NCBI GenBank assembly: GCA_963811595.1
Contig: CAWERW010000002.1
Span: forward strand, 372,001-436,000
Reading direction: 5' to 3'
DNA from: DASQFQ01 sp963811595
GTDB lineage: Bacteria; Actinomycetota; Thermoleophilia; Solirubrobacterales; Solirubrobacteraceae
Length of the DNA stretch: 64,000 bases
Positions 44,327 to 54,046 of this stretch are shown here, piece by piece. How positions within the stretch are numbered: the stretch's first letter is position 1; each line of letters begins with the position of its first letter. The translations under genes were made by a program, and so were the position numbers. Under the pieces are notes generated by a model. It was not told where the DNA came from and ran no database searches. It saw nothing but the letters and a program-made list of their open reading frames with translations.

Positions 44327-45208
44327 TCATCGCGGTGGGGTTGCCCGCACCGGGCGCAGCGCGACGTCCGAGAGCGGGCCGAGGTGGCCGAGCTTGTCGG
44401 GGTTGACGATCGAGAGGACGCGCTGCACCGCGCCGCCGTCGACGTCGATCGAGGTGACGTTGACGAGCCGGCCGTCGGGCGCGAGCGCGCGGAAGCCGGG
44501 CTGGCCGTTGACGTCGACCAGCTCGAAGGTGAGCCCCCACCGCTCTGCGACCCGGGCGAAGGCGGTGAGGGCGCGGGCGATCTGCTCGGCGCCGTGCAGC
44601 GGCGCGGCGAGGGCGCGCGCCTTGCCGCCCCCGTCGCCCACGATCACGGCGTTCGGGGCGAGCAGCGCGACGAGCCCGTCGATGTCGCCCTCGCGCGCGG
44701 CGGCGAGGAAGCGCGCGGCGAGCGCGCGGCGCTGCTGCGGATCGGCGTCGAAGCGCGGTCGCTCGTCGGCGATCCGGCGGCGGGCACGGCTCAGGATCTG
44801 CCTGGCGTTGGCCTGCGTGGTGCCGAGGATCTCCGCGATGTCGGCGAACGGGTAGTCGAACGACTCGCGCAGGACGAGCACGGCGCGCTCGTCGGGGCCG
44901 AGACGCTCGAGCAGGACGAGGAACGCGAGCGAGACCGTTTCCTCGGTCTCGACGCGGCCCGTCGCCTCCTCCTCGACCAGCGGCTCGGGGAGCCACGAGC
45001 CGGAGTAGGCCTCGCGACGCACGCGCGCGGAGCGCAGGACGTCGATGGCCAGCCGCGTCGCCACGGTGGTCACGAAGGCCGCGGGGCGCTCGACCGCCTC
45101 GGCGTCGTGGAACCGCAGCAGCGCCTCCTGCGCGACGTCCTCGGCCTCGGCGACGCTGCCGAGCATCCGGTAGGCGACCGAGAAGGCGAGCTCACGCAGA
45201 TCGTTCAC
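44327..45208 (-). CDS. ECF41-group sigma factor (SigJ-like) with fused SnoaL-like regulatory domain
   Basis: 293 residues. Sigma region 2 (ELAFSVAYRMLGSVAEAEDV, then QEALLRFHD) and region 4 (LGPDERAVLVLRESFDYPF, then TQANARQILSRARRRI). The C-terminal SnoaL-like domain carries the ECF41 hallmarks DGGGK (VIVGDGGGKARAL) and NPDKL (IVNPDKLGHL). ECF41 factors have no separate anti-sigma; this domain both activates and restrains them. Typical neighbours are carboxymuconolactone decarboxylase, oxidoreductase or epimerase genes; here a divergent epimerase-type gene has a matching promoter. Confidence 0.93.
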   Translation of the reverse strand: MNDLRELAFSVAYRMLGSVAEAEDVAQEALLRFHDAEAVERPAAFVTTVATRLAIDVLRSARVRREAYSGSWLPEPLVEEEATGRVETEETVSLAFLVLLERLGPDERAVLVLRESFDYPFADIAEILGTTQANARQILSRARRRIADERPRFDADPQQRRALAARFLAAAREGDIDGLVALLAPNAVIVGDGGGKARALAAPLHGAEQIARALTAFARVAERWGLTFELVDVNGQPGFRALAPDGRLVNVTSIDVDGGAVQRVLSIVNPDKLGHLGPLSDVALRPVRATPPR

Positions 45209-45209
45209 C

Positions 45210-45236
45210 TGTCACAGGCTTGCACGCCGGCTCGTC
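45210..45236 (+). promoter_or_regulatory. ECF41-type promoter for the epimerase gene
   Basis: TGTCACA (45210-45216), 16-base spacer, CGTC (45233-45236). This is the consensus and spacing reported for ECF41 targets. The predicted start of transcription falls within a few bases of ATG 45245, so the message would be leaderless or nearly so. Confidence 0.75.
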
Positions 45237-45244
45237 GAGGAGGC

Positions 45245-46198
45245 ATGCACATATTTCTCGCCGGGGCCACCGGCGCCGTCGGTCAGGCGCTCGTCCCCCT
45301 CCTCATCAGCAACGGCCACACCGTCACCGGCACCACGCGCTCTCCCGCGAAGGTGGAGCGCCTGCGGGCGCAGGGCGTCGAGCCGGTGGTCCTCGACGGC
45401 CTCGACGGCGACGCGGTCCGCGCCGCCGTCGCCGCCGCGAAGCCCGACGCGATCGTCCACCAGATGACCGCGCTGTCGGGCGACCTCGACCTGCGGCGCT
45501 TCGAGCGGTCGTTCGCGACCACCAACCGCCTCCGCACGGAGGGCACGCAGAACCTGCTGTCGGCCGCGTGGGAGAGCGGCGTCGAGCGCATCGTCGCCCA
45601 GAGCTTCGCGGGCTGGCCCGCCGCGCGGGTCGGCGGGCCGGTCAAGACGGAGGACGATCCCCTGGACCAGCATCCCCCCAAGCAGGTGCGCTCCACCCTC
45701 GAGGCGATCCTGGGCCTCGAGACGATGGTCACCGAGGCGGGTGGGATCGCGCTGCGCTACGGCGGCTTCTACGGCCCGGGCACGAGCTTCGCCCCCGGCG
45801 GCGAGCAGTGGGAGGCCCTCCACGCGCGCAAGTTCCCGGTCGTCGGCGACGGCGGCGGCGTGTGGTCGTTCTGCCACATCGACGACGTCGCCGGCGGGAC
45901 GCTGGCCGCGCTCGAGCACGGCGCGCCGGGCCGCATCTACAACATCTGCGACGACGACCCGGCGCCGGTCCGCGAGTGGCTGCCGTTCGTCGCCGAGGCG
46001 ATCGGCGCCCCGCCGCCGCGGCATCTGCCGCGCTGGGTCGGCCGGCTGATGGGTGAGCACCTCGTCACGATGATGTGCGAGATCCGCGGCGCCTCCAACG
46101 CCCGCGCGAAGCGCGAGCTCGGCTGGGCGCCCGCGTGGCCGAGCTGGCGCGACGGCATCCCGGCGCTGGCGGCACCGCGCGAGGAGGCCGTACGCTGA
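45245..46198 (+). CDS. NAD(P)-dependent epimerase/dehydratase-family oxidoreductase
   Basis: 317 residues, extended short-chain dehydrogenase fold. N-terminal Rossmann motif FLAGATGAVGQALVPLLISN; the middle has QSFAGWPAA rather than the usual catalytic YxxxK serine-tyrosine pattern, and ALRYGGFYGPGTSF and FCHIDDVAGGTLAALEHG follow. Without a clear YxxxK it may be a NmrA-like or atypical reductase. It is the probable target of the divergent ECF41 factor, one of the classic ECF41 partner families. Confidence 0.82.
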   Translation: MHIFLAGATGAVGQALVPLLISNGHTVTGTTRSPAKVERLRAQGVEPVVLDGLDGDAVRAAVAAAKPDAIVHQMTALSGDLDLRRFERSFATTNRLRTEGTQNLLSAAWESGVERIVAQSFAGWPAARVGGPVKTEDDPLDQHPPKQVRSTLEAILGLETMVTEAGGIALRYGGFYGPGTSFAPGGEQWEALHARKFPVVGDGGGVWSFCHIDDVAGGTLAALEHGAPGRIYNICDDDPAPVREWLPFVAEAIGAPPPRHLPRWVGRLMGEHLVTMMCEIRGASNARAKRELGWAPAWPSWRDGIPALAAPREEAVR

Positions 46199-46202
46199 CG
46201 CC

Positions 46203-46616
46203 ATGCCGCGCCCCGCGCTGGTCGCCGTGCTCGTGCTGCTCGCAGCCGCCGGCGGCTACGCGCTCGGCGCGGCGGGCGGCGACGACGCGCCGCGCATCAC
46301 CCGCCACGTCGTGCCCGGCAGCACCGACCAGGACACCACCGGCGACAAGTGGGTGACCGCCGAGTGCCCCGAGGGCACGACGGTCGTGAGCGGCGGCGCG
46401 GTGGTGCCGCACGCCAACGACACGCCCGGCGTCGCCGTGTACTGGTCGGCGCCCTACGAGGACCACGGCGACCAGGGCTGGTGGGCGGCGGCGCAGGACA
46501 CGCGGCGCGAGAAGAAGCCCTGGATCCTGCAGGTCTCGGCGATCTGCCTCGACGGGATCGAGGAGGACGACTCCGGCGGCTCGCTGCCGCCGGAGACGTT
46601 CCAGCCTGCCGGCTGA
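46203..46616 (+). CDS. Small exported protein of unknown function
   Basis: 137 residues. N-terminal signal or anchor PRPALVAVLVLLAAAGGYAL, then a soluble part with a Cys pair (AECPEGTTVVSGGAVV and VSAICLDGIEEDDSGG) that could form a disulfide outside the membrane. WVTAECPEGTTVVSGGAVVP resembles repeats seen in secreted actinobacterial proteins. Begins 4 bases after the epimerase stop, so it may be in the ECF41 regulon. Confidence 0.65.
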   Translation: MPRPALVAVLVLLAAAGGYALGAAGGDDAPRITRHVVPGSTDQDTTGDKWVTAECPEGTTVVSGGAVVPHANDTPGVAVYWSAPYEDHGDQGWWAAAQDTRREKKPWILQVSAICLDGIEEDDSGGSLPPETFQPAG

Positions 46617-46657
46617 CGGGTTAGGGTCGGCAGGCAACCGTCGACCGGGAGGACCGC

Positions 46658-46974
46658 ATGCCCAGGTATCTGTTCGAAGCCAGCTACACGGTGGGTGGCG
46701 TGAGGGGCGTGCAGCGCGAAGGCGGCTCCGGCCGCCGGGACGTCGTCACCAAGCTGGCGGAGAGCGTCGGCGGGCGGGTCGAGAGCTTCTACTTCGGGTT
46801 CGGCGACCGCGACGTCTACGTGATCGTGGAGCTCCCCGACAACGAGAGCGCGACCGCGATCGCGCTGACCGTCAACGCGAGCGGCGGCACGAACCTGAAG
46901 ACCACCGTGCTCCTGACGCCGGAGGAGGTCGACGCGGCCGCGAAGCGGTCGGTCGAGTACCGGGCGCCGGGCGA

Positions 46975-46978
<4 letters not shown>
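46658..46978 (+). CDS. GYD-domain protein
   Basis: 106 residues. PRYLFEASYTVGGVRGVQRE, then GRVESFYFGFGDRDVYVIVE and the later LTPEEVDAA match the GYD family, a small alpha/beta fold of unknown function. A GGGAGG ribosome site lies 7 bases before ATG 46658. Convergent with ftsH and overlapping its end by 4 bases. Confidence 0.8.
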
Positions 46979-48978
<2,000 letters not shown>

Positions 48979-49022
48979 GACAAAGGGAAGGCTACCAGGG
49001 GGTTTAGGCGCGCCAGCGCGCC

Positions 49023-49556
49023 TTACTGCATGCGTAACGCGGCGACGTACGGCAAGTTCCGATACCGCTCCGCGTGATCGAGCCCGTACCCGATCGCGAA
49101 CTTGTCGGGGATCTCGAAGCCGACGTAGCGGGTGGGTAGGTCGACCTCGCGCCGGTCGGGCTTCGTGAGCAGCGCGCAGACCTCGAGCGAGGCGGGGCCG
49201 CGCGCCTGCAGGTTGCGCAGCAGGTAGGAGAGCGTCAGGCCCGAGTCGACGATGTCCTCGACGATCAGCACGTCGCGGCCCTCGATGGCGGCGTCGAGGT
49301 CCTTCAGGATCCGCACCACGCCTGAGGTCTGGGTGCTCGAGCCGTAGGACGAGACGGCCATGAAGTCGACCTCGCAGGGCACCTCGATGTGGCGCATGAG
49401 GTCGGACAGGAAGAACACCGCGCCCTTGAGGACGCCGATCAGGAGCAGGTCCTTGCCGGCGTAGTCGCGGGTGATCTCCTCGCCCATCTGGCGCACCCGA
49501 TGCTGGAGCTCGTCCGCCTGCACGAGGATCTCGCCGATGGATTCGTTCCGGTGCAC
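49023..49556 (-). CDS. hpt: Hypoxanthine-guanine phosphoribosyltransferase
   Basis: 177 residues; salvages hypoxanthine and guanine to IMP and GMP. PRPP motif DVLIVEDIVDSGLTLSYLLR, flexible loop VSSYGSSTQTSG, GVLKGAVFFLSDLMR and GFEIPDKFAIGYGLD are all diagnostic. ATG or GTG at 49556 is 12 bases after tilS, and ftsH begins 44 bases on, the classic tilS-hpt-ftsH operon. Confidence 0.95.
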   Translation of the reverse strand: MHRNESIGEILVQADELQHRVRQMGEEITRDYAGKDLLLIGVLKGAVFFLSDLMRHIEVPCEVDFMAVSSYGSSTQTSGVVRILKDLDAAIEGRDVLIVEDIVDSGLTLSYLLRNLQARGPASLEVCALLTKPDRREVDLPTRYVGFEIPDKFAIGYGLDHAERYRNLPYVAALRMQ

Positions 49557-49568
49557 GCGAGGGGCAGT

Positions 49569-50471
49569 CTAGGCCCGCACCCGGGGCGGGGTCGGGACGA
49601 AGCGCAGGCGCCCGTTCTCGATCTTGGCGCGCAGCCCTTCGCCGACGTCGAGCGCCTGTCCCTCGGCGAGCGCGAGGATCTCCTCCGTGCGGTGGCCGAC
49701 GGCGGCGCCGTCGGCCAGGCGCCGGACGACGAGCCGGGCCAGCGCGGGCGGCAGCGCGCGCAGGTGCGCGACCGCCGGCGGGTCGCCGGCCTCGGCCAGC
49801 ACCGCCTCGACGGCGGCGTCGAGCACGGCGGCCTCGTCGCGCAGCAGCTCGGTCGTGCGCAGCACGTTGGCCTCCGCGGCCGGGTGCAGCTCGCGCAGCG
49901 CCGGGATCAGCCCGTGGCGCGCGCGGTTGCGCGCGAACGCGGGCGACGCGTTCGTCGGATCCTCGCGCCACTCGAGGCCGTGCGCGGCGCACCAGGCCTC
50001 GGTGTCGGCGCGCCAGGCGCCGAGCAGCGGGCGCACGAGCCGGCCCTCGCGCGGCCGCATGCCCAGCAGCGCGCGCCGGCCCGGCGAGGCGGCGAGCCGG
50101 TAGAGCACGGTCTCGACCTGGTCGGAGGCGGTGTGGCCGGCCGCCACGTCCGCGTCGCGGGCCTCGGCGAGCCGCGCCGCCTCGGCGTAGCGGACGTCGC
50201 GCGCCCACGCCTGCAGGTTGCCCTCGGGACGGCGCGGGCGGTGGAGGGCGAGCGGCACGCCGAGCCGCTCGCACAGCGCCGCGCAGTGGGCCGCGTCGGC
50301 TGCCGCGGAGTCGCGCAGGCCGTAGTCGACATGCAGCGCGCTCACGTCGCCGGAGATCCGCGCCGCGAGGTCGAGCAGGCAGGTCGAGTCGGCCCCGCCC
50401 GAGAGCAGCACGACCACCGGGCGCCCCGGCCGCAGCAGGCCCTCCGCCCGGACCGCTGCCTCGAGGCTCAC
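49569..50471 (-). CDS. tilS: tRNA(Ile)-lysidine synthase
   Basis: 300 residues from GTG 50471. Converts C34 of tRNA-Ile(CAU) to lysidine. N-type ATP pyrophosphatase P-loop VVLLSGGADSTCLLDLAARI, VDYGLRDSAAADAAHCAALC, GHTASDQVETVLYRL and the REDPTNASPAFARNRARHGL block are clear. The C-terminal part is short, as in actinobacterial TilS. GTG overlaps the cyclase gene stop (GTGA), so tilS is translationally coupled to a signalling gene. Confidence 0.93.
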   Translation of the reverse strand: MSLEAAVRAEGLLRPGRPVVVLLSGGADSTCLLDLAARISGDVSALHVDYGLRDSAAADAAHCAALCERLGVPLALHRPRRPEGNLQAWARDVRYAEAARLAEARDADVAAGHTASDQVETVLYRLAASPGRRALLGMRPREGRLVRPLLGAWRADTEAWCAAHGLEWREDPTNASPAFARNRARHGLIPALRELHPAAEANVLRTTELLRDEAAVLDAAVEAVLAEAGDPPAVAHLRALPPALARLVVRRLADGAAVGHRTEEILALAEGQALDVGEGLRAKIENGRLRFVPTPPRVRA

Positions 50472-51643
50472 GAGGCTTCCGCCTGCGTGGCGAGGAACAG
50501 CTCGGTCGACTCCGAGAAGCCCTTGAGCTTGACCTCGCCGATGCGCTCGAACTCGAGGTGGTCGCCGGCGGCGTCCACCAGCGGGCGCGTGACGAGCACC
50601 TCGCCGCCCGCCGCCCGCGCGCCCACCCGCGCCGCGAGGTTGACCGCGCGGCCGTAGTAGTCGCCGTCGCGGTAGAGCGTGAGGCCCTGGTGGAGCCCGA
50701 TCCGCGGCAGCGGCCGCTCCCGGTGCAGCGCCTGGAAGCCGACGGCCCAGTCCAGCAGCGCCGCGGCGTCCGACCCCACGACCATCACCTCGTCGCCGAT
50801 CGTCTTGATGACCCGGGCGGAGTCGGGCAGCGTGTGCTGCACCGCCTCGACGAAGCGCTCGATGATGTCGACGGCCTCGTCCTCCCCCGCCTCCTCGGTC
50901 AGCCGCGTGTAGCCCGCGAGGTCGGCGAAGGCGATCGCGACCCGCACGCGGCCGAGGTCGAGCGCGCCGTCGGTGCCGACCTCGAGCTCCATGTGCCCGA
51001 CGACGTCCTGGTCGAGGAAGTGCTGGAGGAAGCGCTGGTGGATGTGATCCATGATCGGCGAGGCGAGCGGCAGCAGCTCGCGCGCCAGGCCCTCCATCTC
51101 CTCCGCCATCTCGACGTTCGGCACGCCGTCGTGGATCAGCGGCTCGTGCACGTAGAGGTGGAAGAGGCGCACCTCGGCGTCGGCGATCCGCGCCAGCGAC
51201 TGGCCGTAGACGCGCACGAGCTGGAGGAAGGCGACGAGCGGCAAGCCCGCCTGCAGCGCGGCGCCGATGTAGCGCAGCAGCTGCAGGTCGTCGTCGGTGA
51301 CCTCCTCGCGCGACGGCGCCGGGAAGCCGACCGCGCTCCAGATGCGCTCGAGCAGCGCCGGCTCGAGCCCGGTCAGCTCGGCCGCGTCCTCGAGCGAGTG
51401 GGTCGGCGAGCGGTCCGGGAAGAGGTCCTCGAGCAGGCCGTAGGCGAGCCGGCCCGATTCGGCCGCCGCGCGGATCTCGTCCATCGAGTGGCCGCGCTTG
51501 CGCAGCCGCGCCACGATCCGCGCCTGCGCGACCGCGGCCGGGGTCCACTCGCCGCCGGTGAGCGGCACGAGGCCGTCGCGGGCCCAGCGGCGCAGCGTGT
51601 CGGGCGAGACGTCGAGCTCGCGCGCGAACTCGGCGAGGATCAC
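50468..51643 (-). CDS. Class III nucleotidyl cyclase with N-terminal MerR-like helix-turn-helix
   Basis: About 391 residues from GTG 51643. Residues 1-55 look like a MerR/helix-turn-helix (AEFARELDVSPDTLRRWARD, then VAQARIVARLRKRGHSMDEI); 60-215 is a helical regulatory region; 220-390 is a class III cyclase domain (VAIAFADLAGYTRLTEEAGE with metal Asp, then KTIGDEVMVVGSD, and GRAVNLAARVGARAAGGEVL). The frame extends to 51691, but that part lies within a terminator hairpin, so 51643 is preferred. The product is probably cAMP. It heads the tilS-hpt-ftsH operon. Confidence 0.85.
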   Translation of the reverse strand: MILAEFARELDVSPDTLRRWARDGLVPLTGGEWTPAAVAQARIVARLRKRGHSMDEIRAAAESGRLAYGLLEDLFPDRSPTHSLEDAAELTGLEPALLERIWSAVGFPAPSREEVTDDDLQLLRYIGAALQAGLPLVAFLQLVRVYGQSLARIADAEVRLFHLYVHEPLIHDGVPNVEMAEEMEGLARELLPLASPIMDHIHQRFLQHFLDQDVVGHMELEVGTDGALDLGRVRVAIAFADLAGYTRLTEEAGEDEAVDIIERFVEAVQHTLPDSARVIKTIGDEVMVVGSDAAALLDWAVGFQALHRERPLPRIGLHQGLTLYRDGDYYGRAVNLAARVGARAAGGEVLVTRPLVDAAGDHLEFERIGEVKLKGFSESTELFLATQAEAS

Positions 51644-51644
51644 C

Positions 51645-51688
51645 CCAGACAAGATAAAGCGGCGGGACCGCGGTCGTGGTCCCGCCGC
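51645..51688 (-). terminator. Intrinsic terminator before the cyclase gene
   Basis: Perfect 11-bp stem (51659-51669 with 51678-51688; arm GCGGCGGGACC) with an 8-base loop, followed on the minus strand by TTTATCTTGT. It ends just before the GTG 51643 start, so it can end upstream transcripts or act as an attenuator for the cyclase operon. Confidence 0.65.
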
Positions 51689-51691
51689 CAT

Positions 51692-51812
51692 GCGGGCAAT
51701 GCGGCCCGCTGCCTCGGCCGGCGGCGTTCGTCAGAGGCGACGCCTTGCGAGGGGCATCCCCCTCACTTCCCGGCCTATTGCCTTGGTTGTGACCGGAGGT
51801 CTACTCCTCCGG
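51692..51812 (-). ncRNA. Candidate structured leader RNA upstream of the cyclase-tilS-hpt-ftsH operon
   Basis: Reading the minus strand: hairpin CCGGAGG-N6-CCTCCGG (51793-51812); a three-way junction closed by GGCCGG/CCGGCC (51770-51775 with 51716-51721) holding GAGGGG-GATG-CCCCTC (51749-51764) and GGCG-TCG/CGA-CGCC; hairpin GCGGGC-N6-GCCCGC (51692-51709); then the terminator at 51645-51688. No known riboswitch consensus is recognised. It lies after the SCP2 gene stop, so a 3'-UTR element of that gene is the other reading. Confidence 0.4.
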
Positions 51813-51829
51813 CACCCCTCTGTCAAACG

Positions 51830-52255
51830 TCAGACCTTGAGGTGCGGGTACTCGCGCTCGACGAGGTCTCGGTAGCGCGCGTAGACGGGCTTCGTGATCG
51901 GGATCAGCGAGAGCGCCGCCTTGACGTCGCCGCCGGTCTTGATGCGGCGACGGGCGATCGCGACGGCCACGTTCTCCTTGCCCTGGAAGTACTTGTTGGC
52001 GGTCTCGGAGGACATCTCCATCCGCACCTTGGGCTTCCAGTCGACGTCGTCGCTCCACTCCCAGTGCAGGTTGCCCTCGTCGCCCTCGCCGGCCCGGATG
52101 TTGACCACGAGGTCGTAGTCGTCGAACTCGAAGCGCTGCGGGACGTCGGCGTCCCGCAGCGCCGGCCCCATCTCGGGGTCCTCGCTCATCATCGTGAAGA
52201 TCTGGTCGATGACGGTGCGGAACTCCTTGGCGGAGTCGAACTGCGGGTTGGCCAT
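51830..52255 (-). CDS. SCP2 sterol-binding domain protein
   Basis: 141 residues, a stand-alone SCP2 fold: EFDDYDLVVNIRAGEGDEGN, then PKVRMEMSSETANKYFQGKE and KTGGDVKAALSLIPITKPVY. It likely binds a hydrophobic ligand in the cytosol. ATG 52255 overlaps the stop of the H1-tailed gene (TGATG), giving a two-gene operon. A second SCP2-like domain occurs in the fusion gene at 2972. Confidence 0.8.
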   Translation of the reverse strand: MANPQFDSAKEFRTVIDQIFTMMSEDPEMGPALRDADVPQRFEFDDYDLVVNIRAGEGDEGNLHWEWSDDVDWKPKVRMEMSSETANKYFQGKENVAVAIARRRIKTGGDVKAALSLIPITKPVYARYRDLVEREYPHLKV

Positions 52256-52743
52256 CAGGCGGACTTCTTGGCCGCCGGCTTGCGCGCGGCGGTCTTGCGG
52301 GCCGCCGGCTTGCGCGCGGCGGTCTTGCGGGCGGCGGTCTTGCGGGCCGCCGGCTTGCGCGCGGCGGTCTTGCGCGCCGCGGGCTTGCGCGCGGCGGTCT
52401 TGCGCGCCGCGGGCTTGCGGGCCGCGGGCTTGCTCGCCGGGGAGCGGCTGCTCGTCGCCTGCTTCGAGCCGCCCTCGAGCGCCGCGACGCGCCGGGCGAG
52501 CAACTCGACCTCGCGGCGGAGGCCCTTGAGGTCCTCCAGCACGCCGACCTGCTCGATCATCTCGCGCACGCGGGTGGCCGCGCCGGCCACCTCGTCGACG
52601 AGGTCCTGCGCGCGGGTGCGCGTGGACTGTGCGCTGTCGGCCGTGGCCTGGAACGTCCGCTCGACCGCCGTGCGCACGGCGCCGACGGGATCGGTACCTG
52701 AGGTGTCCTTCTTCTTCGACTTCTTCTTGGCCTTCTTCGCCAT
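52255..52743 (-). CDS. Phasin-like coiled coil with histone H1-like Lys/Ala/Pro/Arg tail
   Basis: 162 residues. Basic start AKKAKKKSKKKD; a helical middle (VRTAVERTFQATADSAQSTR, then LRREVELLARRVAALEGG) with heptad spacing like phasin-type granule proteins; and a tail of KTAARKPAAR-type repeats about 58 residues long like histone H1, which should bind DNA or other polyanions. The tail is encoded by a roughly 30-bp tandem repeat. Coupled to the SCP2 gene. A role in nucleoid or granule organisation is inferred only. Confidence 0.7.
   Translation of the reverse strand: MAKKAKKKSKKKDTSGTDPVGAVRTAVERTFQATADSAQSTRTRAQDLVDEVAGAATRVREMIEQVGVLEDLKGLRREVELLARRVAALEGGSKQATSSRSPASKPAARKPAARKTAARKPAARKTAARKPAARKTAARKTAARKPAARKTAARKPAAKKSA
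52259..52440. repeat. Tandem repeat encoding the H1-like tail
   Basis: About six imperfect copies of a 30-bp unit (two 15-bp halves, KTAAR and KPAAR), rich in GC and prone to slippage. Copy number may vary between strains. It is coding, not CRISPR: no spacers occur. Confidence 0.7.
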
Positions 52744-52764
52744 GGTGGGCGCGAGTCTAGTTCC

Positions 52765-53460
52765 ATGCCGACCTTGATGGCCACCTCGCCCGTGCACCTG
52801 AAGCCCAACGCGCCCGTCGCGGAGCGCGCGCTGCTCCCCGGCGATCCCGGCCGCGCGCTGCGGCTCGCGCAGCACCTGCTCGCCGCGCCGATGCAGGTGC
52901 TCAACACGAACCGCGGGCTGTGGGGCTACACGGGCACCGCGGCCGACGGCGAGCCGCTGACGATCCAGAGCACCGGGATGGGCGGGCCGAGCGCGGCGAT
53001 CGTCGCGGAGGAGCTGATCGGGCTCGGCGCGCGGCGGCTCGTGCGGGTGGGGACGTGCGGGCTGCTGGCGGGCCGGCGCGAGCTCGGCTCGCTGCTCGTG
53101 GCCGGCGCGGCGCTGTGCGCCGACGGGACGAGCCGGGCGCTCGGCGGCGGAGAGCGCGCCGACGCCGACAGCGAGCTGACCGCGGCGCTCGAGCGCGTGG
53201 CGGGCCCGGCGGCGCTCGTCGCCTCGTCCGACCTCTTCTACGACCCCGAGCCCGCGCGCGCGCAGGCGTGGGTCGCGGCGGGCGCGGCCGCGGTCGAGAT
53301 GGAGGCGGCCACGCTGTTCACGATCGCCCGCCGCCGCGGCGTCGCGGCGGGCTGCGTGCTGATCGTCTCCGACCGCGTCCAGACGGGCGAGCGCATCGGC
53401 GACGACGCGCTCCACGCCGCCGAGCTGCGGCTCGGCGACGCGGCGCTGGCCGCGCTCTAG
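52765..53460 (+). CDS. Purine nucleoside phosphorylase-like enzyme (PNP/UDP family)
   Basis: 231 residues. LKPNAPVAERALLPGDPGRA (phosphate-binding GDPGRA), TGMGGPSAAIVAEELIGLGA, RVGTCGLL and AAVEMEAATLFTIARRRGVA with the ribose-binding Glu of VEMEAA place it in the hexameric DeoD/Udp group that splits nucleosides with phosphate. Purine versus uridine preference is not certain. It is alone on the plus strand between two minus-strand coiled-coil genes and overlaps the end of one. Confidence 0.85.
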   Translation: MPTLMATSPVHLKPNAPVAERALLPGDPGRALRLAQHLLAAPMQVLNTNRGLWGYTGTAADGEPLTIQSTGMGGPSAAIVAEELIGLGARRLVRVGTCGLLAGRRELGSLLVAGAALCADGTSRALGGGERADADSELTAALERVAGPAALVASSDLFYDPEPARAQAWVAAGAAAVEMEAATLFTIARRRGVAAGCVLIVSDRVQTGERIGDDALHAAELRLGDAALAAL

Positions 53461-53931
53461 GACGCCTTCTTGCGCGCCCGCTTCGGCTTCGGCTTCGGCG
53501 GCCGGCTTGGCGTCGACCTCGAGGCGCTCCTGCTCACGCGAGTGCGGCGCGGGGCGGGCGTCGAGGCTCGAGGCGAGCGCGCCGACCTCGGCGTTGAGCT
53601 TGACGAGCTGGTCCTCGATCGCGGTCAGGCGCTCGTCGAGCCCGGGCTTCTCCAGCCGCTGGTCGAGCCGGTCGACGCCGTCCTCGATGCCCTCGAGCCG
53701 CTGCGAGACGGACCGCAGCCGGCGCGTCAGCCGCTCGATGTCGGCGGCGGACGGGATGTTGAGCGCGCCCATCGCGGTCTCCTGCACCTGGACGGCGCGC
53801 TCGCGGGCGTCGAAGGCGCGCGAGATCGCGGAGTTCACGAGCGGGTTCTCGAGCAGGTCCTGGGCGAGCTTGCCGATGGCGTCCTCGCTGGAGCGGGCGA
53901 GCTTGTCGCGCAGGCCCTCGCTGTCGGTCAT
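53457..53931 (-). CDS. Phasin-like coiled-coil protein, 3' end uncertain (possible frameshift)
   Basis: Start MTDSEGLRDKLARSSEDAIG; residues 60-120 are strongly heptad-patterned (ADIERLTRRLRSVSQRLEGI, then DRLDQRLEKPGLDERLTAI). The starting frame does not stop: it runs on antisense to the phosphorylase gene into the H1-tailed gene. In the neighbouring frame the sequence reads PPKPKPKRARKKAS and stops (TAG, 53457-53459) just where the convergent gene ends. A one-base indel near 53520-53560 would give a 150-160-residue protein with a basic tail like its neighbour. Divergent from the wall hydrolase gene. Confidence 0.55.
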
Positions 53932-54046
53932 CGAATCTCACTTTCCATGGGAGCTAAGGCTGGACTAGAGGTTGAGCTTACGTTGTGCCGGCGTTGATTA
54001 GGACTGACTTCCTACCAATACGAGCAATACGCGCAAGGTATCGGGC

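Noticed and set aside
51692..51829. TPP, cobalamin or c-di-GMP riboswitch
   Set aside because: AGGGGTGCC resembles the start of a TPP element, but the CTGAGA and later conserved blocks are missing; the B12-box and GEMM core are also absent.
52259..52440. CRISPR-like repeats
   Set aside because: The copies are contiguous coding repeats of Lys/Ala/Arg/Pro codons without spacers.
52255..53931. A single 558-codon gene joining the phasin-like and H1-tailed proteins
   Set aside because: The middle 240 codons are antisense to a clear nucleoside phosphorylase and have no protein character; the joint arises because both genes share a frame and the right-hand stop is out of frame.
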